Assembly (NCBI GenBank): GCA_002733495.1
Contig: NVVV01000014.1
Location: forward strand, 2,619 to 49,872
Direction of reading: 5' to 3'
Source: Robiginitomaculum sp.
GTDB taxonomy: Bacteria > Pseudomonadota > Alphaproteobacteria > Caulobacterales > Maricaulaceae
Length of the DNA stretch: 47,254 nt
Below the pieces are notes generated by a model. It did no database searches and had not been told where the DNA came from. It worked only from the letters and a program-made list of their open reading frames with translations. The translations under genes and the position numbers were made by a program. Numbering within the stretch: the stretch's first letter is position 1; every line of letters begins with the position of its first letter. This document shows, piece after piece, positions 24,820 to 33,532 of this stretch.

Positions 24820-25539
24820 ATGAGCCAGACCCCAAACCTCCTATTGCCCTATATTCTGGAAGCACAGGCGCAAAAGCACGTCACCCATAATGAGGCCATT
24901 CGCGCGCTGGATGCACTGGTGCAGCTTGTCATGACCAGCCAGAGCCTTACCGCACCGCCCGCTGCGCCCTTAGAGGGCGAACGTTATATTGTGGGGACAA
25001 GTGCCCCCGGCGTGTGGGCGGGCAAGGACACCCAGATCGCCGCCTGGCAGGACGGGGCCTGGGCCTATTATATGCCCCAAAGCGGCTGGCGCGCCTGGAT
25101 CACAGATCAGGCACTAATGGTCTATTTTGATGGCACAGACTGGCAATCCTTGCTGCGCGGCCCGGATTTTATCGCCAATATCTCCCCCATGGGGGCGCAA
25201 TCCCGCTTTGAGCTTCTGGAAGAAGAGGTCACACTGGTCGGCCCCTTTACCGATAGCACCATTATGATCCCCGACCGGGCGATTGTGTTTGGCGTTTCCA
25301 CCCGCACCCTTACCGCCATTACCGGGGCCAATAGTTATGATTGCGGCCTGAGCACCGACTCCGGACAATACGGCAGTGCCCTTGGCATTGCACCAAACAG
25401 CACCAATAGCGGCGTTACCAACGCCACTGCCTTTTACGCCGACACCCCCATACGCCTGAGCGCCAATACCGCCGACTTTACCGGCGGCACAGTGCGGGTC
25501 GCCATTCACTTTATGCGCTGCCTGTCGCCAACAAGTTAG
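24820..25539 (+). CDS. DUF2793 domain-containing protein
   Basis: A 239-residue protein starting at ATG 24820, eight bases after AAGGAC; the frame extends to 24772 but without support. The N-terminal half matches my memory of DUF2793: LLPYILEAQAQKHVTHNEAIRALDALVQL, LEGERYIVGTSAPGVWAGKDTQIAAWQDGAW, and WITDQALMVYFDGTDW. These domains occur in tail-region proteins of prophages and gene transfer agents. The C-terminal half is beta-rich and Thr/Asn/Gly-rich, as in fibre or carbohydrate-binding domains. No other phage structural gene is in the window, so it is either a domesticated copy or an isolated accessory gene of a dispersed gene-transfer-agent set. Confidence 0.85.
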   Translation: MSQTPNLLLPYILEAQAQKHVTHNEAIRALDALVQLVMTSQSLTAPPAAPLEGERYIVGTSAPGVWAGKDTQIAAWQDGAWAYYMPQSGWRAWITDQALMVYFDGTDWQSLLRGPDFIANISPMGAQSRFELLEEEVTLVGPFTDSTIMIPDRAIVFGVSTRTLTAITGANSYDCGLSTDSGQYGSALGIAPNSTNSGVTNATAFYADTPIRLSANTADFTGGTVRVAIHFMRCLSPTS

Positions 25540-25664
25540 CCATATTTACACACAAAAAACCAATATACTGAAAGCACACTGGCGGAGCGCACCAATTCCA
25601 TGTTTATATACAAGAACGATGTTCCGACATAGCGAGACGCTTGCTGCGGAATCGGATCTGGGGA

Positions 25665-26762
25665 ATGCGTGTGAAGTGGTTACTCATTGCGGTCGGCTTT
25701 CTTGCCCTGGGCTTTACTGGCATCCACATGAATGCGTTTTCAGCTCTATCCGGCGGCACTAGCGCACCTGCCATAGAGGTCCATTTGCAAGAACAGGCAA
25801 AACAGGCCTTAGCAGGCGCTAATCAGGACTGGGCCCATGTCATTATTAAGGGACAAACCGCTGTGCTTGGCGGCACAGCCCCCTCGCAAGAGGATATTGA
25901 AAAGGCCCGCGATATTGTTTTACACAGCATGGGCAAAGGCGGCTTCATCATGGGGCCGATAAGACGCGTAAAAACTAATCAGGTAATACTGAAAAAAAGA
26001 AATAAAGACGCCTTTTGGCAAGCCCAAAAGCAAGACGACAACCAATGGCATTTGAGCGGCCAAATCAGTCAGGAAAAGACCAAAATGGCCCTTCTCAAAG
26101 CCATTACAACCTCCGAATCCCTGGCCCCGGCAGCGATAAAAAACGGTATGCAACGCGCCCCGGATCTGCCTTCCGGCTGGGACGACAAAGCCCTGCGCCT
26201 CTTCAATGCCCTGATTAAGCTGAACACCGGCACCGCGCGGCTGACAAATGGGGCCTTGTCACTTGATGGGAACACCACCAGCGCTACGATTAAGCGCGAG
26301 ATTGAAAACACATTCGCCACCTTTAAGCCCCTGGGATCCGGCAGCACCAAAATTACTCTTGTATCTGCGCCAGCACCAGAACCTGCGAACATTTATGACG
26401 AGGCCCGCTGTCAGCAGCTTTTTCAAGCCATGCTGACAGATAACAACATCCAGTTTTCCAGCTCCAAAGCGGAAATTAAGGCCGAAAGCCTCACCCTGAT
26501 GGACAGTTTGGCCGATATAGCAGAGAGATGCGCCGCACATGAGATAAAGATTATTGGCCATACGGATCAATTGGGCGACCCGGCCTTTAATGACTATTTG
26601 TCACAATTGCGCGCCGAGGCGGTTATGACCTATTTTGTCAGCAAGGGTCTGAGCCCAGAAAACATGAACGCACGAGGCAATGGGTCAAGAACACTTTTAT
26701 GCCCACAAAACACCCGTTCTTGCCGACAGCGAAACCGCCGGATAGAGATCGTTGTAGAATAA
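25665..26762 (+). CDS. OmpA-family protein with BON-like region
   Basis: A 365-residue protein if started at ATG 25665; GTG 25671 has better spacing from GGGGA, and a TTG at 25641 extends it. A hydrophobic N-terminus (WLLIAVGFLALGFTGIHM) is a signal peptide or anchor. Residues about 45-95 resemble a BON domain (DWAHVIIKGQTAVLGGTAPSQEDIEKARDIV). The last 110 residues are the OmpA C-like peptidoglycan-binding domain: IQFSSSKAEIKAESLTLMDSLADIAERC, IKIIGHTDQLGDPAFNDYLSQLRAEAVMTYFVSKGL and NRRIEIVVE. It probably sits in the periplasm attached to the inner membrane or wall. It is 14 bases upstream of the membrane helix-hairpin-helix gene, in one operon. Confidence 0.87.
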   Translation: MRVKWLLIAVGFLALGFTGIHMNAFSALSGGTSAPAIEVHLQEQAKQALAGANQDWAHVIIKGQTAVLGGTAPSQEDIEKARDIVLHSMGKGGFIMGPIRRVKTNQVILKKRNKDAFWQAQKQDDNQWHLSGQISQEKTKMALLKAITTSESLAPAAIKNGMQRAPDLPSGWDDKALRLFNALIKLNTGTARLTNGALSLDGNTTSATIKREIENTFATFKPLGSGSTKITLVSAPAPEPANIYDEARCQQLFQAMLTDNNIQFSSSKAEIKAESLTLMDSLADIAERCAAHEIKIIGHTDQLGDPAFNDYLSQLRAEAVMTYFVSKGLSPENMNARGNGSRTLLCPQNTRSCRQRNRRIEIVVE

Positions 26763-26776
26763 AGGAAGGACAAACC

Positions 26777-27259
26777 ATGGTATGGCTTGCCGCACAAATG
26801 TGGATTTTGCTTACCCTCAGCCTGGCCCTGGGTCTTCTTGGGGGCTGGTGGGTATGGCATCGCCCGCCGAACAAGATGGACGAGGAAGCCGACAAGGAGC
26901 TGGCACGCCTGCGCTCGCGTTTCGAGGAAAGCGAGGCCGAAAAAAATAAACTCCGCTCGCAATTGCTGGAATACGAATCACAGAGTGAACAAGAACCTGC
27001 CGATGAGAGCAACGGCGCGGTTGATCCGATTCTTTATGAATCGCCCAGTGATGGACAGCCAGATGATCTCAAAAGAATAAAGGGTATCGGCCCACAACTG
27101 GAAAAACTGCTCAATGAAATGGGAATTTACTATTACCACCAGATCGCCGCCTGGACCGACAGTCAGGCCGAGAAAATAGACGATAAACTACGCTTTAAGG
27201 GTCGCATTGTACGCGATAACTGGCGTGCACAGGCCAGCACCCTTAGCGCAAAGCGCTAG
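26777..27259 (+). CDS. Membrane-anchored helix-hairpin-helix protein
   Basis: A 160-residue protein starting at ATG 26777 with AAGGAAGGA just upstream. Residues 5-27 form a membrane segment (MWILLTLSLALGLLGGWWVW), then a charged coiled-coil (KELARLRSRFEESEAEKNKLRSQLLEYE), a short acidic linker, and a C-terminal helix-hairpin-helix of the flap-endonuclease-like type: LKRIKGIGPQLEKLLNEMGIYYYHQIAAWTDSQAEKID. In other proteobacteria similar domains occur in predicted 5'-nuclease-like proteins, but no nuclease residues are visible. The HhH part may bind DNA or act as a protein dimer module. The pairing with an OmpA protein suggests an envelope role. Confidence 0.85.
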   Translation: MVWLAAQMWILLTLSLALGLLGGWWVWHRPPNKMDEEADKELARLRSRFEESEAEKNKLRSQLLEYESQSEQEPADESNGAVDPILYESPSDGQPDDLKRIKGIGPQLEKLLNEMGIYYYHQIAAWTDSQAEKIDDKLRFKGRIVRDNWRAQASTLSAKR

Positions 27260-27265
27260 CCTAAG

Positions 27266-27295
27266 TTGACAACCCGGATTTGGTGCGTGGTATAA
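27266..27295 (+). promoter_or_regulatory. Predicted sigma-70 promoter of the microprotein
   Basis: TTGACA at 27266-27271 and GTATAA at 27290-27295 are 18 bases apart. The pair lies 47 bases before the ATG of the 26-residue ORF and after the stop of the HhH gene, so the microprotein has its own strong promoter. Confidence 0.65.
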
Positions 27296-27341
27296 GCAAT
27301 TATCAATGTCTGAAGAGGCAAACTCGTTTTAGGAAAACCCC

Positions 27342-27422
27342 ATGAGCGCCCTGCTTGCTATTATTGTCGTTGTTGTCCTGTTTGCCGTTCTTAATCTGGT
27401 TGAATATGGTCGGATCGACTAA
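27342..27422 (+). CDS. 26-residue single-pass membrane microprotein
   Basis: An ORF of 26 codons plus TAA begins at ATG 27342 after AGGAAAACCCC. The peptide begins MSALLAIIVVVVLFAVLN and ends in LVEYGRID: one membrane helix and a short polar tail with EYGRID. A promoter of near-consensus form precedes it, and its Shine-Dalgarno spacing is good, so it is probably expressed. The LxxEYGRxD end resembles small proteins I recall in other alphaproteobacteria, but no function is known. It ends 28 bases before the convergent DsbA-family gene. Confidence 0.65.
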   Translation: MSALLAIIVVVVLFAVLNLVEYGRID

Positions 27423-27449
27423 GGCGCATCACTAAGCGCCAACTGAGGG

Positions 27450-28082
27450 TCAAGACGCCCCTTCACGTAATAATTTTGCCAGTACTTCGGGTGGTTGCGC
27501 CCCCGAGGCTCCACGTGATCGCGCCACAATAAAGGTCGGCACCGCCTGCACCCCAATTTGTTGTGCCTCACGCACTTCGCGGCTAACCTGATCCACATCG
27601 CGGTCGCTTTCAAACAAGCCGCGCAATACGTCCTCTTCCAGACCAAGCTTTATACCGATGCCGATTAGCGTTTCCACATCACCAACATCCTGGCCTTGGG
27701 TGAAAAAGGCATCAAATAACGCTTCTTCGGCATCCCAGCCTTTGCCCTGCCCTTCGGACCAACGGATCAGCCGGTGCGCGTTCAGGGTATTAGGCCGCCG
27801 GGTGATTTTATCAAAGCGAAAATCAATACCGACTTGTGCGCCGGCCTGTTGCAAATGTTCCATACCGGCTTTGCGCGCCGCTTTATCAGGGAATTTACGG
27901 TCCATATAGGCATGGTATTCTAGCCCCTCTTTGGGAATACCTGCATCCAGAAAAAAGGGTCGAAAGGCGGTTTTCACCACAATTTCATCACTCAGCAAAT
28001 CAAGTGCCGCGCGCGCATTGCGCAAGCCAATCCAGCACCAGGGACACACCACATCAGAGACCATATCAAGGGTAGTTTTCAT
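27450..28082 (-). CDS. DsbA-family oxidoreductase (FrnE-like)
   Basis: A 210-residue thioredoxin-fold protein started at ATG 28082, with GGAGAGG just upstream; the frame runs further but begins in non-conserved sequence. The active site is C13-PW-C16 in MVSDVVCPWCWIG. LEYHAYMDRKFPDKAARKAG, PNTLNAHRLIRWSEGQGKG and IGVQAVPTFIVA (cis-proline) identify the FrnE/2-hydroxychromene-carboxylate-isomerase group. There is no signal peptide, so it acts in the cytoplasm, probably as a thiol-disulfide or glutathione-dependent enzyme. It stands alone. Confidence 0.9.
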   Translation of the reverse strand: MKTTLDMVSDVVCPWCWIGLRNARAALDLLSDEIVVKTAFRPFFLDAGIPKEGLEYHAYMDRKFPDKAARKAGMEHLQQAGAQVGIDFRFDKITRRPNTLNAHRLIRWSEGQGKGWDAEEALFDAFFTQGQDVGDVETLIGIGIKLGLEEDVLRGLFESDRDVDQVSREVREAQQIGVQAVPTFIVARSRGASGAQPPEVLAKLLREGAS

Positions 28083-28366
28083 TCTTTTTCCTCTCCAACT
28101 TCTACTGCCAGAACCAGGCCGTGCTTTTCGCGCATTTACATTTCTGCACCGGGCAACGCAGAGTGCGGCATCTATCAAAGCAAAACGCGGGCGGGCGAAG
28201 CCCTGCCGATAGGCCTGAGCTACCCACAGGCGATTATAATGTGCGAGCCTGGCCCATCAGCTTTAAGCCGCAGGCGCAAACCCAAAGCGTGTATATTAAT
28301 GCCGACGGCCCCGCCGTCCCTGTCTATACATTTCAACGGCCAAAGTGATTGCGCTAGGCTTTCACA
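28083..28366. other. Gap with a possible short gene remnant
   Basis: On the plus strand two frames read in turn NAECGIYQSKTRAGEALPIG (from about 28153) and then DYNVRAWPISFKPQAQTQSV...PVYTFQRPK ending at TGA 28346-28348. Both look protein-like and lie in different frames, as in a frameshifted remnant of a small gene whose start would overlap the DsbA-family leader. I do not recognise it, and chance is a real alternative. No other feature is seen in the gap. Confidence 0.25.
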
Positions 28367-29491
28367 CTAGCGTTTTTTCAGCACCACCGTGCCCGCGCTA
28401 TAGCCCGCTCCAAATGAACAGATCAGGCCTAGATCCCCAGCGGTAAAATCATCATGGTGTTTGTGAAACGCAATGATGGAGCCCGCCGAGGAGGTATTGG
28501 CATATTCATCCAGGATCACCGGGGCATCTTCTTCGCTAACCTCATGGCCCATAACGCGTTTGGCAATGAGCTGGTTCATGGAAAGGTTAGCCTGATGCAG
28601 CCATAAACGCTTGAGCTGGCTTGGGACCAGGTCCAGTTCAGCCAGATGTTCGCCAATCATGCTGGCCACCAGCGGCACCACTTCGCGAAATACCTTGCGG
28701 CCTTCTTGCACGAACAATTTATCATCCTTGCCAATGCCATCCGGCGCGGCGCGGTTCAAGAAGCCAAAATTATTACGAATATTGTTGGAAAACTTGGTTT
28801 TCAGCTTGGTGCCCAGAATATCATAGCCTGCATCACCAGCACGGCCTTCTTCTTCCAGCAAAATGGCTGTGGCCACATCGCCAAAAATAAAGTGACTGTC
28901 CCGGTCGCGAAAGTTTAAATGGCCGGAACAAATCTCTGGATTACACACCAGAACAGATTTTGCCTGCCCGGAAATAATCATGCTTTGCGCCGTGGCCAGC
29001 CCAAAGGTGGCCGAAGAGCACGCCACATTCATGTCATAGCCAAAGCCATGATCGATCCCCAATGCATCCTGGACCTCGACCGAAATGGCTGGATAGCCCC
29101 GTTGCAGGTTCGAGCAGGCTACCAGAACCGCATCCACATCATTGGCATCGCGCCCTGCATTTTGCAGCGCGTCTGTGGCGGCACTAACCGCCATTTCTGC
29201 TAGCAGAGAGACCTCTTCATTGGGGCGTTCCGCTATGCGCGGTGCCATGATAGCAGGGTCCAGTATAGGGTCTTTGGAAACCACATAACGCGACTTGATG
29301 CCTGAGGCCTTTTCGATAAACGCCGCCGAGGAGAGCGGCTTGGCCTCAACCTCGCCGCGTTCAATCGCCCCGACATATTCGGCATTCCAGCCCTCTGCCC
29401 AGGTGTTATAGCTTTGCACCAATTCTTCGTTGGAGATGCTTTGCGAGGGGGTCCATAGACCAGTCGCGCTTAGTACGGCGTTGTTTTGCAT
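28367..29491 (-). CDS. FabH-like beta-ketoacyl-ACP synthase III family protein
   Basis: A 374-residue thiolase-fold enzyme starting at ATG 29491, seven bases after AGGA; an upstream start at 29506 lacks this. The catalytic triad is visible: C158 in DMNVACSSATFG, H299 in LWLHQANLSMN, and N332 in EYANTSSAGS. FabH enzymes condense an acyl-CoA with malonyl-ACP. At 374 residues it is longer than housekeeping FabH (about 320), with an N-terminal insertion (NTWAEGWNAEYVGAIERGEVEAKP), so it may be the long alphaproteobacterial variant or a specialised starter-unit enzyme. No other fatty-acid gene is adjacent. Confidence 0.9.
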   Translation of the reverse strand: MQNNAVLSATGLWTPSQSISNEELVQSYNTWAEGWNAEYVGAIERGEVEAKPLSSAAFIEKASGIKSRYVVSKDPILDPAIMAPRIAERPNEEVSLLAEMAVSAATDALQNAGRDANDVDAVLVACSNLQRGYPAISVEVQDALGIDHGFGYDMNVACSSATFGLATAQSMIISGQAKSVLVCNPEICSGHLNFRDRDSHFIFGDVATAILLEEEGRAGDAGYDILGTKLKTKFSNNIRNNFGFLNRAAPDGIGKDDKLFVQEGRKVFREVVPLVASMIGEHLAELDLVPSQLKRLWLHQANLSMNQLIAKRVMGHEVSEEDAPVILDEYANTSSAGSIIAFHKHHDDFTAGDLGLICSFGAGYSAGTVVLKKR

Positions 29492-29554
29492 GAAAATTCC
29501 TGCCAAAATTACCTGACGCTTTTACGCCTTTTGTGCAAAAAGGCCAGAGCATCC

Positions 29555-30643
29555 TCAAGCCAGCATCAGCTTGAAGTCTTCACGCACAAGACGTGGCGCA
29601 ACCGTCATATCCATCAAGGCCCTGGCACCGACCTGGTCAAGTAGAGTATCTGCGGCTTGTTTGTCCGCGCCCTCAAGGGTCGCGTAATGATCGAGTACCC
29701 GTTGCAGCATCCACAGAGGATAGGGGAAAATAGCCCGGTCTTCCTCCACGCCGCCTATGGTGTATTTATGAAAGCCGGTCAGGCGCGGCAATTCACGCAC
29801 GCCGGGATTATCACCGGCCCATTTTTGCAAGTCCGCCAGCGTGTCCTGCAGGGTCGGCAAGTGCTCTTTGGCAAACATTTTCAGGATGGGGATCAGGGTT
29901 TGTGGGATCTGATCATCGGCCAGAAAATCCCCCGTGAGCGGGTGTTGCGGCCCATGGGCACGCCGCGCCCAATCGGCCACACGGGGCGCAATACGCTCCA
30001 TAATTTCACCAGAGGCCGGATCGCGGTAATTATGCGCATAAAGCGGCCCCAAAAGGCCGTAATCACCAATGGATGGCCGGGTGCCAAACAAAAACGGGTG
30101 CTTTTCCAGATGGGCATCAAAGGCGCGCAGGAAAGCCTCATACGTGCTTTCAATGGCCGGAGCAGATTTTTCAGTTATGCCCAGAAATGGCAACGAGCCT
30201 TTAAATTTTTCCGCAGCTTTTTTTCCCAATGCATAGCGCTCGCCCGACGGTAAGTCCGGAAAGGCGGTATTGCCAAATTCCTGATAGGCAAAGTCTTCAT
30301 TATAGGCCCAGCGATAATGCATGGCGGCAATAAGAAGCCATTCATCGCCAAATAGCTCCAGTATCAAAGCCGCCAGTTTTTGTACTGGTCCGGAAGGATA
30401 AACCGAAGGACCACCTTCGCGTTTCTCCAGATAATCAATAATATCGGTGGTGTCCTGCACCGTCTCGCCTTCGGGCGTGATTAATACTGGAACCATACCA
30501 TAGCCAAGGCGCGGCATGATCTCTTTCTCATAGATCTCGCGGTTGGACAGCACTTCGCGGAAGGGTACGTTTTTCCAGCGCAAATACCCCCGTGCCTTGC
30601 CCGAATAAAGCGAAAGCGGCGCCGCAATAAATTGATAGCTCAT
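29555..30643 (-). CDS. Glutathione S-transferase family protein
   Basis: A 362-residue protein started at ATG 30643 (MSYQFIAAPLSLYSGKARGYLRWKNVPF), after GGAAAC; ATG 30658 overlaps the preceding stop (ATGA) and is an alternative. The N-terminal thioredoxin-like domain (about 1-85) has YGMVPVLITPEGETVQDTTDIIDYLEKR. The C-terminal helical domain has FLFGTRPSIGDYGLLGPLYAHNYRD. It is about 140 residues longer than usual GSTs, with an extra C-terminal region resembling long GSTs of marine alphaproteobacteria. It would conjugate or reduce electrophiles with glutathione, or serve a non-catalytic role. It follows the DsrE-like gene on the same strand. Confidence 0.85.
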   Translation of the reverse strand: MSYQFIAAPLSLYSGKARGYLRWKNVPFREVLSNREIYEKEIMPRLGYGMVPVLITPEGETVQDTTDIIDYLEKREGGPSVYPSGPVQKLAALILELFGDEWLLIAAMHYRWAYNEDFAYQEFGNTAFPDLPSGERYALGKKAAEKFKGSLPFLGITEKSAPAIESTYEAFLRAFDAHLEKHPFLFGTRPSIGDYGLLGPLYAHNYRDPASGEIMERIAPRVADWARRAHGPQHPLTGDFLADDQIPQTLIPILKMFAKEHLPTLQDTLADLQKWAGDNPGVRELPRLTGFHKYTIGGVEEDRAIFPYPLWMLQRVLDHYATLEGADKQAADTLLDQVGARALMDMTVAPRLVREDFKLMLA

Positions 30644-30654
30644 AAGGTTTCCAG

Positions 30655-31194
30655 TCAAAAGGGGTTCAGGGCATAGCCCTCATTATTCAAAATGGCATGG
30701 GCGGTCATGGCCGAAAGCGACATGCTGACACCCGGTAGCAAATCCTCATTATCAATGCCGTAATACGCCGCCGTCTGGCCGCATACATAAAATTTGACGC
30801 CCTTATCAACCAGCACCGCAATCAGGGCCGTGTTAGCGTTCTGAGCGTGCTCGTGTTGTGTGCCGTAATATCCGTTGCGGGTCACATCCATGGCCCCTTG
30901 TCCATGCAGCACCACGGCCAGATGAATATTTTCTTCTTTCATACCGGCGGACACATGCATGTTCAAAAACCGCGCCACAGTTTCCAGCTGGCGGTTGATC
31001 TGGCCCACCTTGCCGCCTTTGGGAACGTCAAAGCGAACTTTGAACACTGCCCCATTGGGAATGGGCTGGTCTGACTTTACATCAGCAATTTTACCAAATT
31101 TGGGAATGGCCGGGCCCGAATGAAAGGCCTCCGGCCCGGCAAAGGCTGGCAAAGCGAGCGCTAGGAGCGCAAAAAGAGACAGGAAAAACCGCAT
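30655..31194 (-). CDS. Secreted DsrE/DsrF-like protein
   Basis: A 179-residue protein with an N-terminal signal peptide (MRFFLSLFALLALALPAFA, cleavage after AFA). The DsrE-like fold is visible in VFKVRFDVPKGGKVGQINRQLETVARFLNMH, IHLAVVLHGQGAMDV, and VKFYVCGQTAAYYGI, where the conserved cysteine stands in VCGQTA. Exported relatives of this sort are common in proteobacteria and may bind sulfur or polysulfide, but only the fold is known. It overlaps or abuts the GST gene, so both are one operon. Confidence 0.85.
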   Translation of the reverse strand: MRFFLSLFALLALALPAFAGPEAFHSGPAIPKFGKIADVKSDQPIPNGAVFKVRFDVPKGGKVGQINRQLETVARFLNMHVSAGMKEENIHLAVVLHGQGAMDVTRNGYYGTQHEHAQNANTALIAVLVDKGVKFYVCGQTAAYYGIDNEDLLPGVSMSLSAMTAHAILNNEGYALNPF

Positions 31195-31317
31195 GAGATA
31201 CCCCTTACAAACTGGTTAGTTCAGAACACCAATCTAGGGGCTGGTTTGGCCGATGTCATGCGCTTATTTTACTCTCGAAGCTTAGAGACTTAGCCGAATT
31301 GCCTTGCAGCCCAGCGT

Positions 31318-31412
31318 CCATCCTTCGACAAGCTCAGGATGAGGCAGCTGACAAGCTCAGCATGAGGCTGCACAAATCCATCACACCTCATCCTGAGCTT
31401 GTCGAAGGATGG
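31318..31412. repeat. 27-base perfect inverted repeat with 41-base loop
   Basis: The arm at 31318-31344 starts CCATCCTTCGACAAGCTCAG and its perfect reverse complement occupies 31386-31412. The loop holds a third, truncated copy (TGACAAGCTCAGCATGAGG, 31350-31368). The structure lies 25 bases after the rpoD stop and 124 bases before the DsrE-like start, both on the minus strand. It belongs to the dispersed CATCCTTCGACAAGCTC family and could end rpoD transcription. No gene is seen in 31195-31436. Confidence 0.85.
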
Positions 31413-31436
31413 GTTTCGCCAGATTAGTAAAGAAAA

Positions 31437-33440
31437 TCACGTATCCAAAAAGCTGCGCAGTTTGCGAGAGCGGCTGGGGTGTTTCAGCTTGCGCAGGGCC
31501 TTTGCTTCGATCTGGCGAATGCGTTCGCGGGTCACTGAAAACTGCTGGCCGACTTCTTCAAGCGTGTGGTCTGTGTTCATGCCAATGCCAAAGCGCATGC
31601 GCAGGACGCGCTCTTCGCGCGGCGTCAGGCTGGCCAACACCCGGGTGGTGGTTTCGCGCAGGTTTGACTGGATCGCGGCATCGACCGGCAAAATGGCGTT
31701 TTTATCTTCGATAAAGTCACCAAGATGGCTGTCATCCTCGTCCCCAATGGGGGTTTCCAGACTGATCGGCTCTTTGGCGATCTTCATTACTTTGCGCACT
31801 TTTTCCAGCGGCATGGAAAGCTTTTCTGCCAGCTCTTCTGGTGTCGGCTCGCGGCCAATTTCGTGCAGCATCTGGCGCGAGGTGCGCACCAGCTTGTTGA
31901 TGGTTTCAATCATATGCACCGGAATACGGATGGTGCGAGCCTGATCAGCGATCGAGCGGGTAATGGCTTGCCTAATCCACCAGGTGGCATAGGTCGAAAA
32001 CTTATAACCCCGGCGGTATTCAAACTTGTCCACCGCCTTCATCAGGCCGATATTGCCTTCCTGAATGAGATCCAGGAATTGCAGACCGCGATTGGTGTAT
32101 TTCTTGGCGATCGAGATCACCAGCCGTAAGTTCGCCTCAACCATTTCTTTTTTGGCCTGCGCGGCTTCACGCTGCCCTTTTTGTACGGTTCTGACAATAA
32201 TGCGAAATTCATCAATGGTTACGCCGGCATCCTGGGCCAATTGTGCCACCAGACGGCGCAGACGCGTGACCTGATCAGCTTCGCGATCAATGAACTTCTC
32301 CCAGGCCGGGGACAATTTTGCCACGTCTTTTTCCCAATTCGGATCCAGTTCGTGGTGAAAATAATTCTCCAGGAATTGTTTGCGCGGTACACCATGACCG
32401 TCGGCCAGACGCAAAATGCGCCCTTCCAGACCCACCAGACGCTTGTTAATAGCATAGAGCTGTTCGACCAGTGCTTCGATACGGTTATTGTTCAAATGGA
32501 TGGCTTTCAGGCGCGTAATAATCGCATCCTGAATTTCAGTATATTTGCGCCGCGATTGTGGCGTCAAATCCTTGCCCTTTAACTGAGCTTCGATCAATTT
32601 GCCTTGCAGCTTGTTAAAGGTCTTGAAATCTGCGGCGATGGCATCAAGTTCGGCCACCACGCCTTCGCGAAGTTCAGCCTCCATGGCCGAGATCGACAGA
32701 TTAACTTCATCATCATCGTAATCGTCGTCATCGCTTTCAGTAGTTTCCCCCTCTTTGGCTTCATCACCATCTTTTTTATCGTCGGCCTTGTCATCTTCTT
32801 TATCGGCGTCAGGCTTATCTGCAGGCGCTTCAGCCTGCACTTCACCAGCTGATTCATCACCGGCATTATCTTCCTCGGCCCCATGACGAGCCGCAAACGT
32901 CGTATCCAGGTCGATAATATCGCGCAGTAAAATACGCCCTTCGGATAGCTCTTCACGCCAGACCATGATGGCCTCGAACGTCAGCGCGCTTTCGCACAGG
33001 CCGCGGATCATGGTGTCGCGCCCGGCCTCAATGCGCTTGGCAATGGCAATCTCGCCTTCGCGGGACAAAAGCTCAACCGTGCCCATTTCGCGCAAATACA
33101 TACGCACCGGATCATCGGTACGATCCGCCGCGGCGGTGGTATTGCCCGTGCGCACCACCGTGGTGGCGGTACGGGTGGCAACAACTTTGCCTGGCTCGCC
33201 CTCATCTTCGGAATCAACAAGATTGATGCCCATATCGGAGAGCAAGACCATGATGTCTTCAATGCGTTCCGAGCTAACTTCGCCCGAAGGCAAAGCCTTG
33301 TTAAGTTCTTCATGGGTGACAAAGCCTTTCGATTTTGCCAGCGTAATCATACGCTTTACACCACTGTCAGACAGATCCAGCAGGGGTCCGTCCTGATTTT
33401 CAGTTGATGTGGATTTTGAAGCTTCTGCGGCCTTGACCAT
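31437..33440 (-). CDS. rpoD: RNA polymerase primary sigma factor RpoD
   Basis: A 667-residue sigma-70. Region 1.1 covers about 15-100, region 1.2 has [21 protein letters not shown] near residue 108. A long acidic, low-complexity insert (about 188-246, runs of D, E and K) sits in the non-conserved region. Region 2 is intact ([48 protein letters not shown]), region 3 follows, and region 4 has [27 protein letters not shown]. It directs core polymerase to housekeeping promoters. AGGTGA precedes the ATG. It follows dnaG by 92 bases, the usual alphaproteobacterial order. Confidence 0.98.
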   Translation of the reverse strand: MVKAAEASKSTSTENQDGPLLDLSDSGVKRMITLAKSKGFVTHEELNKALPSGEVSSERIEDIMVLLSDMGINLVDSEDEGEPGKVVATRTATTVVRTGNTTAAADRTDDPVRMYLREMGTVELLSREGEIAIAKRIEAGRDTMIRGLCESALTFEAIMVWREELSEGRILLRDIIDLDTTFAARHGAEEDNAGDESAGEVQAEAPADKPDADKEDDKADDKKDGDEAKEGETTESDDDDYDDDEVNLSISAMEAELREGVVAELDAIAADFKTFNKLQGKLIEAQLKGKDLTPQSRRKYTEIQDAIITRLKAIHLNNNRIEALVEQLYAINKRLVGLEGRILRLADGHGVPRKQFLENYFHHELDPNWEKDVAKLSPAWEKFIDREADQVTRLRRLVAQLAQDAGVTIDEFRIIVRTVQKGQREAAQAKKEMVEANLRLVISIAKKYTNRGLQFLDLIQEGNIGLMKAVDKFEYRRGYKFSTYATWWIRQAITRSIADQARTIRIPVHMIETINKLVRTSRQMLHEIGREPTPEELAEKLSMPLEKVRKVMKIAKEPISLETPIGDEDDSHLGDFIEDKNAILPVDAAIQSNLRETTTRVLASLTPREERVLRMRFGIGMNTDHTLEEVGQQFSVTRERIRQIEAKALRKLKHPSRSRKLRSFLDT

Positions 33441-33532
33441 ATATCACCTGTTCCGCCAATACGCCGTGCGCATTTGCGGTCATCCTAAGCTGTGACGGGC
33501 GCACCCGTCATTATTCCCCTAGTACCGCCTCG

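Noticed and set aside
24820..25539. Prophage remnant around the DUF2793 gene
   Set aside because: No integrase, capsid, terminase or lysis genes and no attachment repeats are found in 22-28 kb.
27423..27449. GGCGC...GCGCC hairpin as a terminator between microprotein and DsbA-family genes
   Set aside because: Only five base pairs and no T tract follow.
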